From Hahella sp. HN01 (GTDB lineage: Bacteria > Pseudomonadota > Gammaproteobacteria > Pseudomonadales > Oleiphilaceae), in NCBI RefSeq assembly GCF_018986435.1, contig NZ_JAHMIN010000019.1:7281-71280 (forward strand): a stretch of 64,000 nucleotides of DNA, read 5' to 3'. The position numbers and the translations under genes are program-made. This document shows positions 56,206 through 64,000 of this stretch, piece after piece (position 1 is the first letter of the stretch; each line of letters begins with the position of its first letter). A model generated the notes under the pieces. The model was not told the origin of the DNA. It made no database searches and worked only from the letters and a program-made list of their open reading frames with translations.

Positions 56206-56934
56206 CTACAACTCTTCTGCAATCTCCAGCAGGTAGGCCGCCACTTCTGTTGGTTGAGTCAAATTTGGGCAATGCCCGGTGGCCATCGAATAAGTGCGAC
56301 GAACGCCTCCCTGTGCGGCCATTTGCCTCTGCGCCGCAAGCGGTACAGCGTTGTCCTCTGTTGTTTCGATGTAATACTTCGGAATGGCGCCGCAACGCTC
56401 ATCAGTGATGCTCAGCTTTTCAAACAACGGAGCAGCCGGTTCTGCCACCATGTATTTGGCGGCTTCGCTAAAGGCTTCCGCAGACGCGTCCTGAGCAAAG
56501 GCGGCGTGAACTTTTTCGGCGGCCACATAGGCTTCCGTCTTATCGTCTGACAAGTAGAAGTTATCCACCGCTACAGAGCCCGTGCCCCCCGCCACGGCAT
56601 CGCCAAAGGAACCGCCGTTGGGCAACAAAAACGCAGTAAGATAAATCAGACCGCGAATTTTCTCTGGTCGCGCCTCAGCGACCTGGCTGATGGTGACGCC
56701 CGCGAAGCTATGGCCGACCAGGATAACTGGCTGCTCTGAACGATCCACCGCTTCAAGCACTGTCGCCACATAATTCTGCAGCCGGATATGTTTGGCTGGT
56801 GTTTGATCCGCTCCATGACCCGGTAAGTCAGGTGCGATAACAGTGTGTCCCTTGGCCGTCAATTGATCCGCCACGTGCTTCCAAGCCCAAGCGCCCTGCC
56901 ATGCAGCGTGTACAAGAATATATGTGCTTTTCAT
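56206..56934 (-). CDS. Alpha/beta hydrolase, pyrethroid/salicylate-esterase-like (242 aa)
   Basis: ATG 56934 (MKSTYILVHAAWQGAWAWKHVADQL) starts the fold. Features: oxyanion HAAWQG, nucleophile elbow GHSFAG (Ser ~ 83), late Asp region and His in ATGHCPNLTQP. This matches the plant-methylesterase/hydroxynitrile-lyase-like group, often annotated as EstC. The substrate is a small ester. It is preceded on the plus strand by the TGGGTGTCC copies at 56968/56988 and lies beside the SnoaL gene. It is cytoplasmic. Confidence 0.82.
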   Translation of the reverse strand: MKSTYILVHAAWQGAWAWKHVADQLTAKGHTVIAPDLPGHGADQTPAKHIRLQNYVATVLEAVDRSEQPVILVGHSFAGVTISQVAEARPEKIRGLIYLTAFLLPNGGSFGDAVAGGTGSVAVDNFYLSDDKTEAYVAAEKVHAAFAQDASAEAFSEAAKYMVAEPAAPLFEKLSITDERCGAIPKYYIETTEDNAVPLAAQRQMAAQGGVRRTYSMATGHCPNLTQPTEVAAYLLEIAEEL

Positions 56935-56967
56935 AGATACCTCTGTGTTAAACGACAAACGTTGAAA

Positions 56968-56996
56968 TGGGTGTCCGGTTACTAAAGTGGGTGTCC
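56968..56996. repeat. Two direct TGGGTGTCC copies
   Basis: TGGGTGTCC at 56968 and again at 56988, each with the flank AAATGGG or AAAGTGGG and GGTTA/GGTAAG, between the hydrolase start and the SnoaL-like gene end. Confidence 0.85.
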
Positions 56997-57004
56997 TGGT
57001 AAGC

Positions 57005-57391
57005 TCAGGCGCTTTGCTGTGGGTTCAGGCTCAGAACGCTGAAGTCATCCTGCGCCAGCTTCCATTCGCCGCTGTCCTGCTTCACCCACAGCTCTTTGCT
57101 GATAAAGCCATTGGCGATATTCATGCGCCAGTTCGCGGAAAGGACAGCGCTTTTGGCGTCGATGACTTTGACGTTGACGTCCAGATACTCAAGTTGCGAT
57201 GGATTGAGGTTAGCGAAATCGCGCCAGAATAAGGCGATAGCGCCGGCGCCTTTGAACTCTCCAACCGGGTCCACACGCATGGTGGCGTCGGGCAGGTAAC
57301 CGGAGAGGCAACCTTCAACATCGCCACGGTTAAAGCAGGCAATCCATTTTCTGCTAGCGCTCAGGACTTCTTCGATAACGATTTGGGACAT
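57005..57391 (-). CDS. SnoaL/NTF2-like small protein (128 aa)
   Basis: ATG 57391 (MSQIVIEEVLSASRKWIACFNRGDVEGCLSGYLPDATMRVDP) begins a compact cone fold: N-terminal helices with FNRGDVEGC, strands MRVDPVGEFKGAGAIALFWRDF and a final ELWVKQDSGEWKLAQDDF. NTF2-like proteins of this class bind or isomerise small molecules; many are uncharacterised. The gene is divergent from the LysR gene (57477), a common arrangement for a regulator and its target. Confidence 0.8.
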   Translation of the reverse strand: MSQIVIEEVLSASRKWIACFNRGDVEGCLSGYLPDATMRVDPVGEFKGAGAIALFWRDFANLNPSQLEYLDVNVKVIDAKSAVLSANWRMNIANGFISKELWVKQDSGEWKLAQDDFSVLSLNPQQSA

Positions 57392-57476
57392 TTCACTTTC
57401 CTCTCTTGCTGTTTTGGGAGCGGGAGGAATAATATTCGAATCCAATAACGCAATAATTAGCTCGTTTTGAAACTCA

Positions 57477-58376
57477 ATGTTTAGATATAATGAACAAAAA
57501 GCGCTTCCTTATCGTATGTTGGTGTTTAATGAAGTGGTGAAGTGCGGCTCCTTCACAGGAGCGGCGGAAAACCTCGGGCACACCCGTTCAGCCATCAGCA
57601 CCTATATCAGTCAACTGGAAACGTTAGTGGGAACAAAGCTGCTGAGTCGCAGCACCCGACGACTGCATCTGACGCCCGCAGGACGCCAGTTCGCATTGCG
57701 CTGCGCGCAAATGGCGGAAACACTGCAACTGGCGGTGGATGAGTTACAGGATTTTGAGCAGGAGCCTCAGGGACGGGTCGCAATTACCGCTCCTCACGCC
57801 TTTGAATCCCTGCTGGTGGAGTCAGTGATAGCCGATTTGTGTCGGCAATATCCAAAGCTGATCGCTGATGTCACCTTTTCCGATCAGAAACTCGATCTGC
57901 TTGAACATAAACTGGACATGGCGATCACAGTCGGACCTCAGAAAGACAGCGACTACCACGCGCTAAAACTGGGTGTCCTGCGTTCGTTTCTGGTCGCTTC
58001 GCAAGCTTATCAGGACACCCATGGCAAGCCTGATCCCCAACAGATGCAAGACCACACGTTGATCCTCCTGCCCTGGCAACACAAAGCGTCTCTGTTCAAC
58101 AACGGCGAGCAAACTCTTTTACATGCGGGTAAGACAATGCAGGTCAATACGTTGCCGGCGGCGATCAACTATGCACGACATGGATTAGGCTTGCTGCTGG
58201 CCCCATCGATTTTCGTGGCGGACGCCATTGGGCGCGGCGAGCTGGAAAGAGTGGCCGCAGACTGGCAAGCGGAAGACAGAGACGTCTACGCCCTGCATAC
58301 TTTTGGCAAGCGCCTTCCTTTCATTCTCAGGCAGGCGACGGAGCGGCTGAAGTGGAAGTTGGAGTCGTTGGGATAA
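57477..58376 (+). CDS. LysR-family regulator, divergent from the SnoaL/hydrolase genes (299 aa)
   Basis: Winged helix at ~5-72 (MLVFNEVVKCGSFTGAAENLGHTRSAISTYISQLETLVGTKLLSRSTRRLHLTPAG), followed by an effector-binding domain (GRVAITAPHAFESLLVESVIADLCRQYPKLIADV). It probably controls the divergent genes 57005-57391 and 56206-56934. Two GGACACCCA-family copies lie inside the gene (57970 and 58013, inverted, 34 bases apart); the second matches the extended intergenic consensus GCTTATCAGGACACCCAT and encodes AYQDTHGK in the effector domain, which suggests a repeat insertion in a coding region. Confidence 0.85.
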   Translation: MFRYNEQKALPYRMLVFNEVVKCGSFTGAAENLGHTRSAISTYISQLETLVGTKLLSRSTRRLHLTPAGRQFALRCAQMAETLQLAVDELQDFEQEPQGRVAITAPHAFESLLVESVIADLCRQYPKLIADVTFSDQKLDLLEHKLDMAITVGPQKDSDYHALKLGVLRSFLVASQAYQDTHGKPDPQQMQDHTLILLPWQHKASLFNNGEQTLLHAGKTMQVNTLPAAINYARHGLGLLLAPSIFVADAIGRGELERVAADWQAEDRDVYALHTFGKRLPFILRQATERLKWKLESLG

Positions 58377-58392
58377 CGACTGGTTTTCTATT

Positions 58393-58515
58393 TGGGTGTC
58401 TAAATGGACACCCACTTTTACTCTTGTTACAGCACATTGAGATTGATCGCGCAGCCATTCCCTGTTCACTGCTTACCAGGACACCCATGTTTAATGTTTG
58501 CTTATCAAGACACCC
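58393..58515. repeat. GGACACCCA-family cluster after the LysR gene
   Basis: An inverted pair TGGGTGTCT (58393) and GGACACCCA (58406) with a short loop TAAAT, a further copy at 58479 (GCTTACCAGGACACCCATG) and a one-base variant at ~58508 (CTTATCAAGACACCCATAATTAG). The interval 58377-58781 otherwise holds only the promoter of the M23 protease, with a direct repeat CGGATAACCC (58639 and ~58655). Confidence 0.85.
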
Positions 58516-58781
58516 ATAATTAGCCCGCCTCTCATGATTGCGCCAAACTGAGCGCCACGCCTCATTTTCCTGCGATAAACACAACCAAAGTTTCAAATTT
58601 CACCCATAACGCTTACGCCGCTTACACTAAACGGTATAGCGGATAACCCTTTACGGATAACCCCATCCCTGACCGGACGAGTCTAATTTCTGCCGTTTTA
58701 CTGATTCCACCGGGCCCGTCCTTCATACAGACTGCGCAAGATAATTCTAATACTTACAACTCAATCCCAAAGAGAAACCTC

Positions 58782-60680
58782 ATGAAAAGGATGATCAAGT
58801 CTATCCTGACCTGCGCGCTAACCGCTCTGCCGTTTTTCGCCCAAGCCTACGATAGCGATGCAATTCCCGACGACCAATTCATATATTCCTACGACGAGAT
58901 GCGGAACTTCGACGTGGCGGCGTATCTGGAAGAACATGCGCCCCATCTGAAAGATCAAGCAGACGTGATTACGCACTGGGCCGGTTACAGCACCGTCAGC
59001 CCGAAGGTCCTGATGACCCTGATTGAGATGCAAAGCGGCTTACTCAGCCATGGCGGACGTCAGTTCGCAGCTATGCAGCAGCCTATGGGCGAACTGTCCT
59101 CTGAATCCGGCTTCAATGCGCAAGTGCAGGATATTGCCACCCGCCTCGCCACCAACTACTACAAAACAGTAGGGCAAGAGCAACAGAACCTGTCTTTCGT
59201 GGGTCAGGGCATTGCGACGCAGTCCTTGTCTGATGAACTACGCAACAGCTCTGACGGCGATGTCGAGGAGTTCCAGGAGGTTTATCATCGCCTGTTCCCA
59301 GAAACAGCGCAGTCCGCCACAGCCTCCACCGCTCCGTCTCTTAATCGTTTCGCCGCATACACCCGTAACGCGGTACCGCCGGATAATTTATTGCAGCTGC
59401 CCTTCCCGGTTGGCGAGCAATGGTATTTCGGCGGCGCGCACACCTACACCGGCAGCGGCAGCTACCCGCTTTCATCTCTGGACTTGAACAACGGCGGCTA
59501 CTGGGGCTCCAACACCTCCAACAAATGGGCGGTGGCGTCAGCGGGAGGCACCGCGATTCGTCACTCTTCCTGTTTCGTTGAAGTGCTGCACGAAGGCGGA
59601 TGGTCAACTACTTACTACCACCTGGACAACATTCAATTTCAGAATCGCGCCACAGTTTCCCGGAACCAGAAACTGGCGAACTACGCCAACAATCAGTCTC
59701 AAGCGCTCTGCGACGGCGGCAGCTCGACTGGCCCTCACCAGCATTTCAGCTTGAAATATAACGGCAGCTACTTCCACCTCGACGGCGTCGCCCTGTCCGG
59801 ATACAAAGTGAAAACCGGCCGCTGGAGCTACGACGGCGACTGTAATTACTTCTGGTTGAGCAAAGATAACTATCGTTATTGCGCCAATCGCTCCCTCAGC
59901 AACCCCGGCGTTCCCAACGGCGGCGATCCCGATGATGGAGGCGATGACGACAACGGCGGCGACGATGGCGGGGATGACAACAGCTCAGAAACCACTCTGC
60001 GCAACGGCCAGACCGTGCAGAACATGTCAGCCAATAAAGAAGATCTGAATTACTACGTGCTGGATGTCCCCGCTGGCTCCCGCAATCTGTATTTCAAAAT
60101 CAGCGGCGGTCGCGGTGACGTGGACATGTACGTCAAGCGTGACGGTCGTCCCGGCTTCAACAACTACAACTGCCGTCCATACACCACCACGCAGGACGAG
60201 CAGTGCTATTACCGCACGCCACAGGCCGGCAAGTACTACATCATGCTGCACGCGTTCTCCAACTACTCAGGAATCTCTCTGCAAGTTGGCTATGAGAACG
60301 ACAACGATCAGGGCAGTAACCGCGAAATGTCCAATGGCCAGGTGTACCGCAACCTGTCCGGCGCGCAGGGTGAGAAGTCTTATTTCCGCCTGAACGTTCC
60401 CGCCGGCGCGACAGACCTGCGTATTGAGATGTCCGGCGGAACTGGCGACGCGGATATGCACGTCATGTATCAGTCCCAGCCGACGCTGAGCAACTACCAC
60501 TGCCGCCCTTATTCGACCACTCAGGTGGAATGGTGCTCCTGGCGTTATCCCTACGCCGGCACCTTCCACATCATGCTGTACGCCTTTAAGCCTTATTCCG
60601 GCATTCAGCTGGTAGCCACCTATAAAACAGGCTCTGGCGCCAGAGCCTCGATGAATTTGACGGAGCATATGGAGGAATAA
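58782..60680 (+). CDS. Secreted LasA-like M23 metalloprotease with two PPC domains (632 aa)
   Basis: Signal peptide ~1-22 (PFFAQA), a propeptide (~23-195) and an M23A beta-lytic peptidase domain (~200-365): His220 in GGAHTYTG, Asp234 in SSLDLNNGG, the catalytic His in TTYYHLDN and His319/His321 in GPHQHFSL. After an Asp/Gly linker (DPDDGGDDDNGGDDGG) come two pre-peptidase C-terminal domains (~403-500 and ~518-615) with repeated GGRGDVDMYVKR / GGTGDADMHVMY and NYNCRPYTTTQ / NYHCRPYSTTQ. LasA-type enzymes cleave pentaglycine or Gly-Gly in peptidoglycan and elastin, so this is a likely bacteriolytic exoenzyme. A terminator follows directly. Confidence 0.9.
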   Translation: MKRMIKSILTCALTALPFFAQAYDSDAIPDDQFIYSYDEMRNFDVAAYLEEHAPHLKDQADVITHWAGYSTVSPKVLMTLIEMQSGLLSHGGRQFAAMQQPMGELSSESGFNAQVQDIATRLATNYYKTVGQEQQNLSFVGQGIATQSLSDELRNSSDGDVEEFQEVYHRLFPETAQSATASTAPSLNRFAAYTRNAVPPDNLLQLPFPVGEQWYFGGAHTYTGSGSYPLSSLDLNNGGYWGSNTSNKWAVASAGGTAIRHSSCFVEVLHEGGWSTTYYHLDNIQFQNRATVSRNQKLANYANNQSQALCDGGSSTGPHQHFSLKYNGSYFHLDGVALSGYKVKTGRWSYDGDCNYFWLSKDNYRYCANRSLSNPGVPNGGDPDDGGDDDNGGDDGGDDNSSETTLRNGQTVQNMSANKEDLNYYVLDVPAGSRNLYFKISGGRGDVDMYVKRDGRPGFNNYNCRPYTTTQDEQCYYRTPQAGKYYIMLHAFSNYSGISLQVGYENDNDQGSNREMSNGQVYRNLSGAQGEKSYFRLNVPAGATDLRIEMSGGTGDADMHVMYQSQPTLSNYHCRPYSTTQVEWCSWRYPYAGTFHIMLYAFKPYSGIQLVATYKTGSGARASMNLTEHMEE

Positions 60681-60698
60681 CATTTTCCGTCATCCGAA

Positions 60699-60727
60699 GC
60701 CCCCAAGATGCCCTGGGGGCTTTTTTT
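60699..60727 (+). terminator. Rho-independent terminator of the M23 protease gene
   Basis: GCCCCC / GGGGGC stem, ten-base loop, then seven T residues. Confidence 0.9.
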
Positions 60728-60743
60728 ATTCAGCTGACCCGTT

Positions 60744-61028
60744 TTACTTTTGGCCTTCGTCGACAATTTTCTTTTCAAGATCCCTCCGGCGGATCAAGCC
60801 TCCTTCGTGTTCCTTCTCAAGAATCCAAAACCGTTCTCTCACGATAGTGACAGCGCTGGAGACATCCATGCAGAGCTCGCGTTCGGCATCGTTCATCAAT
60901 GAAATATCCAGACAAAAGGAATCGCCATATTCCCTCGTCAAAAGCTCTACGGCCTTGTTTAAATCCAGCGTCATCAGCATTTTTAGAGAATGGTATTTAA
61001 GGCAGGGGTTTCTAGTCACTTTATCCAT
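60744..61028 (-). CDS. Hypothetical small protein (94 aa)
   Basis: An acidic helical protein (LMTLDLNKAVELLTREYGDSFCLDISLMNDAERELCMDVSSAVTIVRERFWILEKEHEGGLIRRRDLEKK) with no signal or membrane segment. The start could also be a Met 14-18 residues further in. I recognise no family. Its codon use is more AT-rich than that of the neighbours. It is convergent with the M23 gene across the terminator. Confidence 0.5.
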   Translation of the reverse strand: MDKVTRNPCLKYHSLKMLMTLDLNKAVELLTREYGDSFCLDISLMNDAERELCMDVSSAVTIVRERFWILEKEHEGGLIRRRDLEKKIVDEGQK

Positions 61029-61150
61029 ATTTTCATCAACTTAAGAGGTAAACCAAGCATGAAGCGCAGAGATGAGCGGTCCTCGGTGAGTATACAGACA
61101 CAGCTCCAATCTTTAGTGCTTCAACTAATATACATTCATGGTCCCAATCT

Positions 61151-61298
61151 CTAAGGAACCTCTGAAAAACGTTGGCGAGGCCGCCAGTGCAAGGAAAAAG
61201 TCGGCGAAAAAGCGCAGTTTATCGTAAATAAATGAGCATTTTGAGCCGACTTTTGACGCAGCAATGGCAACGCAGGTAGTTTTTCAGAGGTTCCCTAA
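61151..61298. mobile_element. MITE-like 140-bp element with 16-bp terminal inverted repeats and CTAA target duplication
   Basis: GGAACCTCTGAAAAAC at 61155-61170 and its exact reverse complement at 61279-61294 form perfect 16-bp terminal repeats. Both outer sides carry CTAA (61151-61154 and 61295-61298), the expected duplication. The 108 bp inside have no coding capacity. It is inserted about 17 bases upstream of the osmC start, so its right end may now supply or cut the promoter. The 'ACCTCTGAAAAA' ends are known from small mobile repeats in many proteobacteria. Confidence 0.85.
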
Positions 61299-61314
61299 AT
61301 CTCCGGAGGCGTAT

Positions 61315-61824
61315 ATGAATGCGGATGAACTCAAAGCCTTACAATCTCCCCTGAAGCAGCAATACAAGGAAAAGCCGGAGACGGCGCTGATTACGCTGAA
61401 GGCACAGGGACGTATTGGCGAAGGAATCACTTGCAAGGTGGACACAGGTAGAGCCATAGCCGAGGCGGGGCTGCATCCAGCGACGGGAGGCGATGGCTTA
61501 TCGCTTTGCTCTGGCGACATGCTGCTGGAAGCCCTGGTAGCCTGCGCCGGCGTTACTTTGCGCGCTGTCGCCACAGCGACAGGGGTGGATCTTCAGGATG
61601 CGGTGATTCGCGCGGAGGGAGATCTTGATTTCAGGGGCACGCTGTCTGTTGCGAAAGACGCACCTGTCGGCTTCAAATCCATCCGCCTGCATTTTGACCT
61701 CAAAAGCCAGGCGGATGCGGAACAACTCAGCTCTCTGATGAAACTGACGGAACGCTATTGCGTGGTCTATCAGACTTTGGCTCGCTCGCCGGACATCCAT
61801 GTTGAGTATGTCGCGGCGCCATAG
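61315..61824 (+). CDS. OsmC/Ohr-family protein (169 aa)
   Basis: ATG 61315 has a perfect GGAGG seven bases upstream; reading further upstream would run into the MITE. The sequence shows the OsmC fold: an N-terminal strand-rich half (LITLKAQGRIGEGITCKVDTG), the catalytic helix LSLCSGDMLLEALVACAGVTLRAVATATG (Cys ~63 and Cys ~72), and ELDFRGTLSVAKDAPVGFKSIRLHFDL, ending with a second Cys-containing helix (KLTERYCVVYQTL). Members detoxify organic hydroperoxides using the Cys pair. It overlaps in antisense with the tail of the glutamate-synthase-family ORF. Confidence 0.85.
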   Translation: MNADELKALQSPLKQQYKEKPETALITLKAQGRIGEGITCKVDTGRAIAEAGLHPATGGDGLSLCSGDMLLEALVACAGVTLRAVATATGVDLQDAVIRAEGDLDFRGTLSVAKDAPVGFKSIRLHFDLKSQADAEQLSSLMKLTERYCVVYQTLARSPDIHVEYVAAP

Positions 61825-63333
61825 GAGCAGTTGAAGACTCTGCTCCTCTCTTTTACTTTTGCTTTTACTTTTACTTTTTGCTCTCGCCCTTCCGTTCTCA
61901 TTGGCGGGTTTATGGGGCAAACGCCGTCGCACTGGCGTCCCGCCCAGGTCCAGAAAGCTGTGGATGCTGCCCTGGTGAAAGCGGAAGACACGCTCGGCTT
62001 TATCCTCCACCACCAGTCCTTTATAGAGCCAGGGGTCCTGGGTCGCAACGCCGGTTGGACAGGTGTTTTTGTTACAGCGCAACGACTGCACGCACCCCAG
62101 CGCGAACATCATGCCCCGCGCGCTGTTGCACAGGTCCGCGCCCAGCGCCATGGCGCGAATCATATGGAATCCAGTCATGATCTTGCCGCTGGCGATGAGG
62201 CGAATATGGTCTCTCTTGCCAACGCCAACCAAAGCGTTGTTGACGAACATCCAGGCGTCCCGCGCGGGCATACCCAGTGAGTTGGAGAATTCCAGCGGCG
62301 CTGCGCCAGTGCCGCCTTCACCGCCATCCACAGTGATGAAATCCGGCGTGACGCCAGTTTCCAGGATAGCTTTGCAGATGGATAAAAACTCCACCCGCCG
62401 CCCCACGGAGAGTTTGAAGCCTACCGGCTTGCCTCCCGACAGCTCGCGCAAGTGAGTGATAAATTCCAGCATTTGCGTTGGATTATGAAACGCCCGGTGA
62501 CGAGGCGGACTGATGACGTCCTCTCCCATGGGCACCTTGCGAATTTCCGCCAGCTCCTCATTCACCTTACAGGCAGGCAGTACGCCGCCATGTCCCGGCT
62601 TGGCGCCTTGAGATAGTTTCAGCTCGATCATGCGCACTTCGTCCCGCTGCGCCATGTCTTTAAACATTTCAGGATCGAAATCGCCTGTGCGGGTGCGACA
62701 TCCAAAATAGGCTGTGCCGATTTGCCAGATCAGATCGGCGCCCGCTTCCAGATGGTAGGGCGAGACCCCGCCTTCACCAGTGTTGTGGGCGAACCCGCCT
62801 TTCTTGGCGCCCTTATTCAGGGCCTTGATCGCCGCCGGCGACAACGCGCCGTAACTCATCGCGCTGATGTTTAGCACCGAGGAAGAATATGGCTGTCGGC
62901 ATTGCTCGCCGCCAATCACCACACGGGGCTCTTCTTTCAGAGGCTCCGTTTCTGACAGCGCATGGGCCGCCCACTCGTAGCCAACGCGATACACATCCCG
63001 TTCGGTGCCGAACGGCTTGGTTTCCAAAGCCCCCTTGGCGCGCTGGTAGACAATGGCGCGAATCTCCCGCGGAATGGGGTGCGCGTCGATATTGGATTCA
63101 ATGAAGTACTGCTGGATTTCCGGGCGAATCCGCTCCAGCCAGTAGCGGATGTGGCCAATGACAGGAAAGTTTCGCAGAATCGCGTGCTCGCTCTGCATGA
63201 CGTCATACAGACCTATGGCGATGATCGGTCCGATCAGAACCAGCAACCACCATACCGTCGGCCAGACCAGAGAAATCAAGGCCAATGCCGCCAGCAAGGC
63301 TATGGATATCTGGTAAAACCACCTTCTGATCAT
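61498..63333 (-). CDS. FMN-binding glutamate-synthase-family protein with abnormal C-terminus
   Basis: An N-terminal double membrane anchor (~5-45) is followed by the GltB-like barrel (~75-465): SVLNISAMSYGALSPAAIKALNKGAKKGG, GEGGVSPYHLEAGADLIWQIG, KPGHGGVLPACKV, DGGEGGTGAAPLEF and the Fe-S loop CVQSLRCNKNTCPTGVATQDP. Relatives end about 50 residues later with a conserved HI.RR..  segment. Here, right after FHQGSIHSFLDLGG (~residue 465), the frame leaves the family pattern, runs through KSKSKSKSK (a CTTTTA tandem at ~61845-61885) and reads 146 residues, the last 109 antisense to osmC. The native 3' end therefore appears lost or out of frame. Confidence 0.8.
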   Translation of the reverse strand: MIRRWFYQISIALLAALALISLVWPTVWWLLVLIGPIIAIGLYDVMQSEHAILRNFPVIGHIRYWLERIRPEIQQYFIESNIDAHPIPREIRAIVYQRAKGALETKPFGTERDVYRVGYEWAAHALSETEPLKEEPRVVIGGEQCRQPYSSSVLNISAMSYGALSPAAIKALNKGAKKGGFAHNTGEGGVSPYHLEAGADLIWQIGTAYFGCRTRTGDFDPEMFKDMAQRDEVRMIELKLSQGAKPGHGGVLPACKVNEELAEIRKVPMGEDVISPPRHRAFHNPTQMLEFITHLRELSGGKPVGFKLSVGRRVEFLSICKAILETGVTPDFITVDGGEGGTGAAPLEFSNSLGMPARDAWMFVNNALVGVGKRDHIRLIASGKIMTGFHMIRAMALGADLCNSARGMMFALGCVQSLRCNKNTCPTGVATQDPWLYKGLVVEDKAERVFRFHQGSIHSFLDLGGTPVRRRLPHKPANENGRARAKSKSKSKSKREEQSLQLLLWRRDILNMDVRRASQSLIDHAIAFRQFHQRAELFRIRLAFEVKMQADGFEADRCVFRNRQRAPEIKISLRANHRILKIHPCRCGDSAQSNAGAGYQGFQQHVARAKR

Positions 63334-63382
63334 GCAAACGCTCCCTTTGTTTGTTAAGCGAAGATTGTCCAGGCAGACGGTT

Positions 63383-63673
63383 TTATCCGATTTCGCGCAC
63401 TTGCTCGATTTCTATCTGAATCAATTCAAGCAAACGATTGGTGAAGATGTATTGAGGAAAATAATCGTTCGTGGAAATACTGCTCATCAGAAGGGAGAAC
63501 TGGTCTTTACAGTCGTCCAGATTACTCAGTACGTTTTCAGACAAGTCCTCGGCGCTCCTTATCTCGTCAAGCTGTCTCAACTTGCAAGTGATGTACGCAG
63601 TCGCCTGCTCAGGACGACAGTCAGGCTTGCCAAGTCTGTGCCAACCTTCGTCAACCAATATCGCGTTGTTCAT
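63383..63673 (-). CDS. Hypothetical protein (96 aa)
   Basis: A soluble helical protein (MNNAILVDEGWHRLGKPDCRPEQATAYITCKLRQLDEIRSAEDLSENVLSNLDDCKDQFSLLMSSISTNDYFPQYIFTNRLLELIQIEIEQV, described here by parts only) with three cysteines and an amphipathic C-terminal helix. No family is recognised. The minus-strand frame has sensible composition; the overlapping plus-strand frame is Arg/Val-rich and looks like a shadow. It is divergent from nothing obvious. Confidence 0.5.
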   Translation of the reverse strand: MNNAILVDEGWHRLGKPDCRPEQATAYITCKLRQLDEIRSAEDLSENVLSNLDDCKDQFSLLMSSISTNDYFPQYIFTNRLLELIQIEIEQVREIG

Positions 63674-64000
63674 GGCCTGTCATTCATTGGCGCCCTAACC
63701 CGGAGATTTATGTTTTCCGCCCTATCAGCCGCAGCCTGACATAAGTATATGCCCTCAGGCTTCCAAGGGGAAAGTCAGGGAACCCAATTGTAAGCTTTAC
63801 AAGATAGTTGGAAAAAGTACCGTCAAAACACAAATGCGACGCCCTTTTCCATCCGCTCCCGAGCCCGCCATCACGTCATTTTGATCAAACTCAGCCATGG
63901 CAAGGAAATTGCCGCGTCTATCAGGACACCCATCGTAGCGCTGGTTCGAAGACTTGGAGCCGCGCCGCCAATAAGGACAACAGAAAACGGAAGCATTCAC
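63674..64000. other. Gene-poor window end with one GGACACCCA copy
   Basis: Only short frames. One GGACACCCA copy at 63924 (TATCAGGACACCCATCG) fits the dispersed family. A gene may continue beyond the window edge. Confidence 0.4.

Noticed and set aside
63332-63739. 135-aa plus-strand frame opposite 63383-63673
   Set aside because: Its composition looks like an antisense shadow; the minus-strand frame is more protein-like.
63797-64000. Minus-strand frame at the right edge
   Set aside because: It contains the repeat, is rich in Cys, Arg and Gly, and has no support; it may be a fragment of nothing.

Overview
The window (about 54-55% GC by eye) looks like the chromosome of a free-living marine gammaproteobacterium. 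Gene content and protein style (a secreted lytic arsenal, several methyl-accepting and c-di-GMP proteins, an E. coli-like deo operon, a NhaR-type regulator) suggest an Oceanospirillales organism such as Hahella. That assignment is from memory, not from a search. I see no rRNA, tRNA, CRISPR array, replication origin or intact prophage.

Layout. 0-8.6 kb: small proteins, a secreted ankyrin/MACPF pore-forming-type protein (1342-4269), a HEAT-repeat protein, a lipoprotein hydrolase and a run of small conserved genes. 8.8-14 kb: a GGDEF-EAL protein, an Aer-like chemoreceptor, a second HEAT protein and an AAC(6')-like acetyltransferase. 14.2-18.3 kb: a GH28 pectinase-like enzyme and a di-heme oxidoreductase fused to a discoidin domain. 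18.8-27 kb: a NUDIX hydrolase, a methyltransferase, a BdlA-like soluble chemoreceptor, xylulokinase, a possible deaminase-fold protein and a lone tyrosine recombinase, with three copies of a GTAGGTTGG-type inverted repeat. 27-33 kb: a GH18 chitinase, a stress-type glycine-rich protein, a large-subunit catalase and an orphan protein with an SGC...H motif. 33.1-44.1 kb: a complete 2-aminoethylphosphonate (AEP) uptake and degradation cluster (phnR, S, T, U, W, X, an EamA exporter-type protein, an FAD amine oxidase, a HAD phosphatase and a PhnZ-like HD oxygenase). 44.2-52.3 kb: assorted genes, the deoC-deoB-deoD operon and corA. 52.8-60.7 kb: a secreted crystallin/chitin-binding/expansin-like protein, a RAYT-type Y1 transposase, a hydrolase/SnoaL/LysR group and a LasA-like M23 protease. 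60.7-64 kb: osmC, a glutamate-synthase-family protein with an abnormal C-terminus and small ORFs.

How it fits together. The AEP cluster is a self-contained nutrient system. A GntR regulator with two visible TGGTATAGACCA-type operators controls uptake, then transamination (PhnW) and C-P hydrolysis (PhnX), with side enzymes that may widen the substrate range to methylated or hydroxylated AEP. The secreted enzymes (GH28, GH18, expansin-like, M23 protease, MACPF) suggest an organism that attacks other cells and polysaccharides. LacI-type palindromes upstream of the chitinase, the di-heme oxidoreductase and the expansin-like gene hint at sugar-responsive control.

The most unusual signal is a dispersed short motif, GGACACCCA / TGGGTGTCC. 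By hand I count about 40 exact copies, against roughly 0.5 expected by chance, nearly all between 35 and 58.5 kb. Intergenic copies share a longer consensus close to GCTTAYCAGGACACCCAYWWTT. Copies pair as inverted repeats, flank the RAYT transposase, form tandem composite units inside the phn operon, overlap a start codon and reach into coding sequence. I know of no described family for it.
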